Shown one piece after another: positions 56,301 to 64,000 of a DNA stretch of 64,000 nt. Both the position numbers and the translations under genes were made by a program. The notes below the pieces were generated by a model, which saw only the letters and a program-made list of their open reading frames with translations, did no database searches and was not told the origin of the DNA. The first letter of the stretch is position 1; each line of letters begins with the position of its first letter. The stretch is from Tranzscheliella williamsii (taxonomy: Eukaryota > Basidiomycota > Ustilaginomycetes > Ustilaginales > Ustilaginaceae): positions 81,829-145,828 of the forward strand of contig JALBYF010000049.1 of the NCBI GenBank assembly GCA_023212725.1, read 5' to 3'.

Positions 56301-56895
56301 CCGATTCGAGGCGTTGCACCTTGAGCTGAAGATCGTTGAGATCTTGAGCGGTGGCGTACGACTTTCTGGACCGATGGCACAAAAATGACAAGACATGGAG
56401 GGAGTGAGCGGCTCCTCTTCATGAGGTGGGGCCAGGAGTGAGGGGAGGATGGGTTGAGACGTACCTGTCGCTCCTGAGCCGTTTGTAGGTGCCAGAGCGG
56501 CAGAGCTCTGGCTCGCCCCTCTGTACGCAGGCAGAGCAAGGGCGTTGCTTGTCGCATCTGATCTTTCGCCGGCCACACTGGGTGCAGCTCTTGAGGGCTC
56601 GTGGAGCCGGCTCGGTGGCGCGGGCAGCGGCGACAGCGGCTGTTGAATGTGGGGTGGGGCCAGATGCCGATGCCGATGCACTGGAAGATGGGTTGGCGCA
56701 GTTGTGAGTAGCCGCTGTGCCGGTGGGAGAGGGCACGACAGAGCTTAGCGACAATGAGTCTGAGGAGACGGAGTCCTGTGCCGAGTCATAGCGTGTATGA
56801 CGATTTGGTTTGCGCTTGCGTTTGCGGTTGATGTGAGCGTTGTGGATGTGGTTATCGATGACGCCGTTGGTATTGCTACGGGAATGAGAAGACAT
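53371..56895 (-). CDS. Zn(II)2Cys6 fungal transcription factor
   Basis: Two exons on the minus strand, 56895-56465 and 56365-53371, joined across a 99-bp intron (GTACGT donor, GTCCAG acceptor, phase 2); 1141 residues. A basic stretch (NRKRKRKPNR, about 23-32) precedes the binuclear zinc cluster with Cys at 104, 107, 114, 120, 123 and 132 (SCTQCGRRKIRCDKQRPCSAC). The intron lies just after the cluster, and exon 2 opens with a coiled coil (LNDLQLKVQRLESALAS), the usual dimerisation element. The middle (about 290-800) has the features of the fungal-specific transcription factor (MHR) domain, including ALHVMGLACLEP and a helical SVLSRVTTLHQ. Long Ser/Pro/Gln-rich stretches flank it, and the C-terminus is QWISSLLEAVLNGVV. 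It is expected to act in the nucleus on CGG-type sites; the target pathway is not evident from neighbours. Confidence 0.88.
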
Positions 56896-59400
56896 GATTG
56901 CGCGCCTAGCACCTGCGTGTTGCGGCTCGATGGGTGGAGGTTGCGTGTGACTGAGTGTATTACCGCAGTCTTGATGTGGGAGGGTGTTGGCAATGGGGGC
57001 GCGAAGGGAAGCCTGCGTTGCAGAACACTGAACTGCCAAGCGGACCGTGTGTGCTCTAGTCACCAGGCACGACCCGGTAGCCCTGCATTATACAGTACTC
57101 GACAGTAATGTGCGGTGTTGATCTCGTCGCTGTGGTGGTGTTGAAGCACCTGGAATCGGCTCTGATGCTGAACTTGCTGTCGTCGACAAAGACGACCGAC
57201 TTCCTGAGCAAGACAGCGACGTAGTACTGCACTGGACGGATTGCATACTCGGCATGTACTGAGTTTCAACGTTATGCGCATCAACTAAGTGACATTATTA
57301 TGCGGTGCGAAAACTCCCCAATTGATACATCTTCGCTTGATGATACAGGCAGCACAACGCATTTGGCCTTCTATTTCCGGACTTCGGGCTATTTAAGTTC
57401 CGACTTCCTTTTTTCCGCAGAATCGGACATCGGCGGATCTAACAGCGAGATGCGCCTTTGTGTCTGGCCGCAACTGTCGACCGCTGGTTGGGATGTGTTG
57501 CACAGCGCTATGAAAGGCATTCGGTTAAAGTCTACTGGTTCATGTCCAGGCCATACGGTGGCGTACCGGGGGTTGTCTCTCTGCATCAGGCCGACGGTAG
57601 CCTGCATGCAGATCCGGCCTTTCAAGCGTGCCCTGCGCTAACGGTACTGCATGTATACCTTTTCTTCGGGGCATTCGGTCTTTTCTTTCCATTCAATATT
57701 CGCGTCGGATTGCACATCCGCTCAACTTATATACCTAGTATATTAGGATGCAGCGTTCCTTGCAGTTTATCTCTGGGAAATCACAGCCGAAAGGATCGCA
57801 GGAACTAACAAGGTTGGCGATGCTGTTCTTTTTTCTCACACACAAGTCCGGTATGCAGCAAGACTTGTGCTGAGCCGCCACCAGGCTCTGCACACGGCGA
57901 TGCCTTCGCACACCTTACTGTGCATACCCCACCTTCGAATCCTCCAGGCAAGTGTTGTGCAAAGCATGCCTGGCGGGATCGACCTGCCACTTTCAACTTT
58001 AGTGCCCACACTGGTATAATTTGGGCCCCCCCGAACCAGCTGTTCCCATTGGCTGCTGGTACTCTTATCCTGCCTCGGCCCTCTGCTCTATTTTGCTTTG
58101 CGCTGTACGGCATATCGGCCCATGGCTCTAAAGACCGGCCCTGTTTGTTCATCCATCCGGCAAATTACCGCAAGCCATCCTCCCGCCAAAGCCACGTACC
58201 ATGACCGTGTTCACTTATAGCTGTAGCCTTCTGGATCCAAGCCATTTGTACTTCCGCACCAAGCTTGACCCTCCCTGCTTACGCTTTCGCCACTATCGAC
58301 GAGTGAATTCCCAGCACAGCCAAGCACAGCCGAGCACAGCCAGTTTACTTGCTCTCACGGGAAACGGGCTGCTGCTGCCTTGTGAACAGCCACTCAGTTG
58401 GCGGACATGAGAAGTGTCCTCCGCGCGCCACCGTTTGGCTCCTCATTGCATAGCTGCGCGCAGTATTGGACATTTGTGCCGTTCTGTGATTGGCGCAGCA
58501 GATTCCGATTCACTAGGTTAGTCCAATTTCAAAGCGCGCCTGCGTTGCCCCACTTAGACGCGCATCGTGGCTCTGTGCGCAAGTAAAGCGCAAGAGAATT
58601 CTTCCGATTACCCGCAATAGAGCAGCCGGAATAGGAGAACCAAAGCGGAATCCCGGCGTTCTAGAAGCTGTCTGCGATCGCCGCGGCGAATATTCTGTGA
58701 TCCGAGAATAATTAGTGTAAATTACGCGATGTCACGCCTCACTTTTATGTTATCGTGCCGCCTTACGGGAGGTTATCAAATTTTGGGCTAGTATTGCTAT
58801 GTGGGTGAAAAGACTACAAACGGGGAGGCCAAGCTTGAACGGCAATTGTATGTGTACCTTCGCGTGTAAGAGGGAGAATGGGGCGAGCTTCAATTGAGTC
58901 TCAACTCGCGCATGACCGGGACTTTTCGGCCCCCGAGAACCGCTCACATTGAACTCGAGACAGCGGCGCTGTCACCATCCCGCTTGACCTGCTTTAGCTG
59001 GAGGCCTCATCGCTTTCCCTCCCTTTCGCTTCGCTTCGTTGAGCAGCGCAACAACATCCAGTGTCCACACTCTATCCTAGTTGGTTACCTGCTCCTTTTG
59101 CCCCTGACTCGACTAGAATCGATGGTATCGTGCCGGGCCTACGTCATGCATGTGTGTCCTTTCTCTTCGCCCTTTTCCCAAGCTCCACCTCTGATCTAAT
59201 TGCCGACCATCGTGAGCCACCCCTGAACTTTGCAAGTGTACAACACTTCGAGATATAGCGCCCTTTGTTCTGCATTGTTCAACAACCGTATCCTGTTTTC
59301 TGCCATCACAATACAGCTCAATCCCCCAGCAACACGCTCACCTCTCTACTTTCCTCTGTCCCTTCCTCTCCCTCCGTCTGGCGGTCGACCACCTCTATTT
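56896..59400. other. Intergenic region upstream of the transcription factor
   Basis: No supported gene in about 2.5 kb. A 10-bp unit (AGCACAGCCA-like) is repeated three times near 58314-58343. The region likely holds the regulator's promoter and the 5' side of the next gene. Confidence 0.45.
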
Positions 59401-59509
59401 TCTGCTTCAAGGCTATGTCGCATGTCTCTACTCCCCTAGATAGCGATACAGTTGCGGTCTCAGATGTAGGCCTCCCAAGCTCCTTGGACAGTATGGACCA
59501 GAGGGCCAC

Positions 59510-59956
59510 TTGCAGCAGCAGCGGATGGAGGCAAACCAACCCAGCAGCTTCCTTTGCATCAAAATGACAAACATGATGAAAAGGCGAGCAAGTAAGTGGC
59601 AACGTCTTACCTGTCAAAGTTCGACCCATCACTCAGCCTCTCTCCCTTCCATCGCCTCTCCTGTAACGTTCCACACACACGCCAAGCCGCGGCTCGACAT
59701 GGCCGGATTTTTCTCGTCGCACCCATCGCAGCAGAAACTCGAAGCACCGAGCACGGCCGACGGCTGGGACGGAATCCTAATGTTTGAGCTGACCACGCTC
59801 GCTGACCTACAATGCTTTTTCGCTGAGGATGAGTACGCTGCTCATTTGCGCCCGGACGAGGCCAGGTTCATCGACATTGCGCGCTCGCAAAACCTGGTGG
59901 GTCAGCCCCCAGAATGGAACGATGATCTTGATGCTACCTATGCGGAAATATTGTGA
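59510..59956 (+). CDS. EthD-type dimeric alpha/beta-barrel protein, 5' structure unresolved
   Basis: The last 85 residues of this frame follow the second half of an EthD/Dabb ferredoxin-like domain: DGWDGILMFELTTLADLQCF as strand plus helix, then FFAEDEYAAHLRPDEARFID with the conserved P-D-E, then IARSQNLV. The first half of the domain is not visible in this frame. A GTAAGT donor at 59592 and a plausible first exon around 59417 (starting MSHVSTPLDSDTVAVSDVG) suggest an intron-containing gene, but no joined model was convincing. The stop is at 59954-59956. Such proteins are small oxidoreductase-associated or degradative enzymes; the role is unknown. Confidence 0.4.
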   Translation: MQQQRMEANQPSSFLCIKMTNMMKRRASKWQRLTCQSSTHHSASLPSIASPVTFHTHAKPRLDMAGFFSSHPSQQKLEAPSTADGWDGILMFELTTLADLQCFFAEDEYAAHLRPDEARFIDIARSQNLVGQPPEWNDDLDATYAEIL

Positions 59957-60147
59957 AACACAACACCACACAACACCCCGTCATGCGACGAAGGATGTGC
60001 GAAGTAGATAATCATCGTATTACTTTACAGTAGTATTAAGACATTAGCCTGGAGCATACCAGACGACAGCAGCCATGTCCTGTCGTCCCTAGTCCTCTTC
60101 TGGCCGTTCCTAAATTGTTTATTTCTGATATTTTAGCCATAAACCAT

Positions 60148-61198
60148 CTACTCCACAGCAGTGCGAGGCTTGATGAGGAGGAACGAGAGCAAATTGCCGG
60201 TAACGTTTGCAAGGCGGACCTCGAGTCCCGCCCTTTTGGCGCCCCAGAGGAAAGAGTCGAGAGAATCGAACTCGTTGTCGAAGATGCCGATGCGGCGCAG
60301 CATTGCGCTGGCATGCACGGCAGCGGCGAGCGAATACGTGCTCGGATGGGCCCAGTGCTTGCAGGCGGGACCCAGAACTGTACATCCGACAAGCGATCCG
60401 CCGGGGGCAATCAGACGCGCCATCCCAGTGAGGATGGCGCGTCATCTTCATCCTGGCCCTGTCTTCCTGCGGCTCTGCCGCTGTGGAAGCGCCATAGGGA
60501 ACACAGTGAATGACCAGGTTGGCCACCAGCGTTTCGTATCCTTGCTGCAGTTTGTTGTCGACGATCATGGCGTCGAGCTGCTCGACGTTGTTGATATCTA
60601 CAGCGAGCCGTTTGGACGCCGGGAGGGACCCAGCAGGGAGAAGACTTGTAACAAGTCGTTCATGTTTCGCCTGATTGGCAGCCATGTTCCAGATCTGTTG
60701 GAGACGTGCATGTGTGTACTGCAGGGGGACAGGGTTGAGATCAAGCAGGTCGTAGTTCAGCTGCGCGTTGGCAGACGCTACGACTATCGCCCTGCGAGCG
60801 AGGAGGTTGAGTGTCCGTGAGTGGCGTGGAAAGTAGGTAGAGCCAGGGCCAACCTCGATGGTGCGCTTGCTGATCGTCGCATCAAATAGCCGGTGCGGCA
60901 AGCTAGCATCGGCACGCCATACCCAAGGCAACATGAATCGCCAGACATACCAGTCATATCCAAAGAGCGCCTCGTGCGGGTAAGTGTTGACCTCTGTGTC
61001 GTTCTGGTCACCCTTGGTAATCGGGGTACGCGGAGGAGCAAAGAAGCGCGCGTGGTAGCGCCCTACTACCATTAACAGCCGATAAAGCTGCAATGCCACT
61101 GAAACTACCACGTATGCATATAGACTTGCCAAGAACGAAGTCGGCCTCGACACGGAAGAAGCATGCTGAGCAGTGGAGCTTTTATTTTGAGCAGTCAT
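60148..61198 (-). CDS. SAM-dependent methyltransferase with N-terminal membrane segment, apparent frameshift
   Basis: Starts at the ATG at 61198. Residues about 21-45 form one hydrophobic helix (LASLYAYVVVSVALQLYRLL). The class I methyltransferase core follows: motif I TIEVGPGSTYF (about 113-123), a late acidic strand LAVDINN, and the strand block ANLVIHCVPYG. Near 60436-60446 the frame breaks in a GCGC-rich spot; the continuing frame encodes the expected RLIAPGGSLVGCTVLG strand-turn, a helix with RRIGIFDNEFDSLDSFLWG, and ends at 60148. The protein parts before and after fit the family without a gap, so a small indel (sequencing error, or a mutation making this a pseudogene) is more likely than an intron. 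The methylated substrate is unknown. Divergent from the ADP/ATP carrier. Confidence 0.7.
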
Positions 61199-61857
61199 GT
61201 TTTTGTTTTGGGTTGTGTGGTCTGACCAGATATGTATCCACGGTGTGAATGAAGGGGCAGCTAGGGAGCATAGTCCAATGTGAGGGATGCAGACAGAGGG
61301 TATGCATGTTTAAGAAGGTCGTTGCAATGACACGACCTACTGAGGAGAGAGACATTCCTCAATAGACATCAACATGTCAAAGCGGATACCTCGCGATAGG
61401 CGGTGGACACAGTGACACGTCGGAGACCGAGAGGCTGGGAGCGAGCCAAAGTGTTGCTCGACGAGCGTGCCCGTCGGCCGCGACCTGAGCTTCGGGGGCC
61501 GAATATTCCCGCCGCTCTTGATTGAAAACTGCACCGGGGACGGATTGTGCACGACGCGAGAGGCGGCTGTCAAACTCACTCTGACTGTCATGCAGGACTT
61601 CGCACTCGGCGCTTGAGTGTGCACAGTGCGAGGGCGCTATCACGGAAGCACAAGGATGACGTCCCCCCTCTCGTCGGTCGGTTATCGCCGCCAGCGTCAA
61701 ATGTGTCCCGCCCCTCGTTCTCCTTTCTGTATGCCTTCCCGCCCACACCCGCCTCCCTCACTCCGCGAGGACGGTCCGTTGCCTTGTCCTCGCCGCCTGC
61801 CCTCCCTGCCGCCTACCACCAAATTGAACTCATCTACCATCTACAACCAAACACACA
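61199..61857. promoter_or_regulatory. Divergent promoter region, methyltransferase / ADP-ATP carrier
   Basis: About 660 bp between two divergent start codons. The carrier side is C/T-rich from about 61660 and ends in CAACCAAACACACAATG, a typical leader of a highly expressed fungal gene. No coding frame is supported. Confidence 0.5.
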
Positions 61858-62940
61858 ATGGCCGACCACGCTGGATCCAACCACTTCTGGGCTGACTTCC
61901 TTATGGGAGGAGTGTCAGCTGCCGTCTCCAAGGTTGGTCAAGGCTCTTGTTGCCCGCGTTGTTGTCCACATTGACGACGGTGGTGAGCATGTAGGGCATG
62001 CTGAACGTTACTTCTTTTTCTAACTTGCACGCCGTGTTCGGGCCTTTTCCTCTCATAGACAGCAGCCGCACCAATCGAGCGGGTGAAACTGCTGCTGCAG
62101 AACCAGAATGCCATGATCAAGGCAGGCCGACTGGACCGGCCTTACACTGGTGTGATGGAGTGCTTTTCGCGCACCTACCAAGCCGAGGGCGTCATTTCGT
62201 TCTGGCGTGGCAACACTGCCAACGTGATCCGCTACTTCCCCACGCAGGCGCTCAACTTTGCATTCAAGGACTTTTACAAGCGTCTCTTCAAGTATGACCA
62301 GGAAAAACAGTACACAAAGTGGTTCCTCGGCAACGTCGCTTCGGGAGGGCTGGCCGGCGCCACCTCGCTCCTGTTTGTCTACTCGCTCGACTTTGCGCGT
62401 ACACGTCTTGCCAACGATGCGAAGTCGGCCGCCAAGAATGGGGTCGAGGGGCAGCGCCAGTTCAATGGTCTGCTTGACGTATACCGCAAGGTGATTGCCT
62501 CCGACGGTATCGCTGGCTTGTACCGCGGTTTCGTCCCCTCAGTGGTGGGCATCGTTGTCTACCGTGGTCTCTACTTTGGTCTGTACGATTCGCTCAAGCC
62601 CCCTGTCCTTGTCGGGCCCCTTCAAGGTAACTTTTTGGCCTCGTTCGCTTTGGGCTGGACCTCAACCGCCCTAGCTGGTCTGGCTTCCTACCCGCTTGAC
62701 ACCGTGCGCCGTCGTATGATGATGACCTCAGGCACCGGTCAAAACTACAGCAACTTCGCTTCGGCACTCGTTCAGATCGTCCGCACCGAGGGCGCCTCCA
62801 CCCTCGTGCGTGGCGCTGGTGCCAACATTCTCCGTGGTATTGCCTCAGCCGGTGTCCTCTCCATCTACGACCAGGTTCAGATCCTCCTGAGCTCTACCAC
62901 CGCTGCCCAAAAGGAGCCTGCCGCAAAGAAGGTCTCCTAA
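61858..62940 (+). CDS. AAC: Mitochondrial ADP/ATP carrier
   Basis: Two exons, 61858-61932 and 62059-62940, with a 126-bp intron (GTTGGT donor, CTCATAG acceptor, phase 0) placed after VSAAVSK; 318 residues. It exchanges cytosolic ADP for matrix ATP across the inner mitochondrial membrane. Three mitochondrial-carrier repeats are visible with signatures [21 protein letters not shown] (Ser for Pro, as usual in this carrier) and [12 protein letters not shown]. The RRRMMM hexapeptide is diagnostic of ADP/ATP translocases. The six helices and length match the family. The early intron leaves a 25-codon first exon. Confidence 0.97.
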
Positions 62941-63197
62941 TCTTGGCATGTGCTGTGAACGTCTGCTTCTTTCTCATGTATGGATAGATCACCAGGCTAC
63001 CTTCCACCTGCACGTACAGCATCTGACCACTGCACACACAGTCTTATAGCTCGCTTGGAATTCTTATCACTTCATATAGCAAGTCCAAATTTGATATCTG
63101 CTCAGCTGCTTGCGCTGATTCATTAAAGTTGGCGAGTCAACAAAGGTACAGTGAGAGGCAACGGAAGGCTACGCATACATGGTAGGGTTGGATGAGG
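62941..63197. other. 3' region between convergent genes
   Basis: Short intergenic stretch between the carrier stop and the stop of the last minus-strand gene; nothing else is seen. Confidence 0.6.
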
Positions 63198-63911
63198 CTA
63201 GCAAGAGGCAGAATCGGTGGGAGGGTCCTTAGGCGTGGCTTCCCTGCCGCCTAGAAGCTTCCAAACGTCGAGGCGGTAAGCAATTTCTCTTCCCGTGGGG
63301 AGCAGGGACCAGTCGTGCTTGTAGGCGTCCTTGAAGCGCTTTGCGTGTTCTTTGTCTATGATAGGCAGTGCCTCAAGGACAAGCAGGGCAGTGTGGACAA
63401 AGAGGGCCTGGTCTATGGCCGCGATGCGTGCCGGGTTGACCGAATTTCGGCGACGAGGTCCCCATTCATCTCCCTCATGAAGGTTCTGGGAGAGACTGCC
63501 GCGAGGCACAAATAGGGGCAGCTTCTTTGGGTCAGGGATGCGTTGGGCTCTTGGCAGGAACATCGAGGGAATGGAACGCCTAGCACTACCTAGCCATGCT
63601 CCTGACCACATCAGTACGCGCAGCGACTTGGCAACATGCTCGTCCAGATGCATCATGGCGCGCTGACCGACTTTCCACCACAGATTATGCTCCTCGATCT
63701 CGCGCTCCCAATCCTGCCGTAACTGTTTATATTGGATCGCAGGGTTGAAAGATGGAGGCGGGATGGCAAGGTCTCGTCGCTCGGATGTGAGACACAAAGC
63801 CTCATATCGGAACGGAGGCTTTCCCCTCGATACCCACAAGCAGCACGCTGTGCGAAAGTGCATAGTCAGAAATGCCACCCGACTCGATGGGGAAAGAAGA
63901 GGAAGCACCAT
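63198..63911 (-). CDS. Hypothetical protein, conserved-looking, at the right edge
   Basis: A frame of 237 residues from the ATG at 63911 (a later ATG at 63863, MHFRTACC, is also possible, as is an upstream exon outside the window). The body is rich in Trp and charged residues (EREIEEHNLWWKVGQRAMMH, then LRVLMWSGAWLGSARR), with an Ala/Leu helix RIAAIDQALFVHTALLVLE and a C-terminal part DAYKHDWSLLPTGREIAYRLDVWKLLGG. It reads like real protein but matches no family I recognise. Confidence 0.5.
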   Translation of the reverse strand: MVLPLLSPSSRVAFLTMHFRTACCLWVSRGKPPFRYEALCLTSERRDLAIPPPSFNPAIQYKQLRQDWEREIEEHNLWWKVGQRAMMHLDEHVAKSLRVLMWSGAWLGSARRSIPSMFLPRAQRIPDPKKLPLFVPRGSLSQNLHEGDEWGPRRRNSVNPARIAAIDQALFVHTALLVLEALPIIDKEHAKRFKDAYKHDWSLLPTGREIAYRLDVWKLLGGREATPKDPPTDSASC

Positions 63912-64000
63912 GTCAGCGGTCGCGCGCCTGATCCCAAGCACTGGTCGATATGATAATGATATCGACTGAGTGGTCGTGATTTGACTGTGTTGCAGTCGAT

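Overview
The window looks like nuclear DNA of a basidiomycete fungus, most probably a smut (Ustilaginales). This is inferred from sparse short GT-AG introns, pyrimidine-rich promoters, long intronless fungal-type reading frames, a Zn(II)2Cys6 regulator, a mitochondrial ADP/ATP carrier with one early intron, and a REase-kinase fusion family typical of fungi. No tRNA, rRNA, CRISPR array or intact transposase was recognised.

Layout. 1-11 kb is a gene graveyard: a broken RNase III (Dicer-type) fragment, a 13-bp minisatellite, a small terminal-inverted-repeat element, a segment duplicated from 53 kb, and a frame-shifted, truncated relative of the 38 kb REase-kinase gene. At 11.6-15.7 kb is an intact 1352-residue protein with six helical-repeat-like motifs, an F-box and an LRR-like tail. 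16-38 kb is GC-rich and gene-poor, with two small coiled-coil proteins, one convincing small secreted cysteine-rich protein (29.1 kb), a 90-bp tandem array containing an assembly gap, and dispersed repeats. At 38.3-41.6 kb is the intact REase-kinase gene.

From about 45.8 kb the window becomes ordinary euchromatin: CocE/NonD-type hydrolase (+), convergent aldo/keto reductase (-) whose intron carries an 11-bp minisatellite, an inverted-repeat element, an Mpv17/Sym1-family membrane protein (+), a small two-TM protein (-), a Zn2Cys6 transcription factor (-), an EthD-like fragment (+), a SAM methyltransferase with an apparent frameshift (-), the ADP/ATP carrier (+) and an unrecognised protein at the right edge (-).

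How it fits together. The 45.8-63 kb genes are metabolic, mitochondrial and regulatory housekeeping genes with no obvious shared pathway. The left 45 kb is fast-evolving: repeats, relics, a candidate effector and an effector-type REase-kinase family present as one intact and one dead copy. That intact/dead pair, the Dicer-type relic and the repeat-rich F-box protein are the most interesting content. Splice sites were judged by eye; homologies were judged from remembered family patterns, with no database search.
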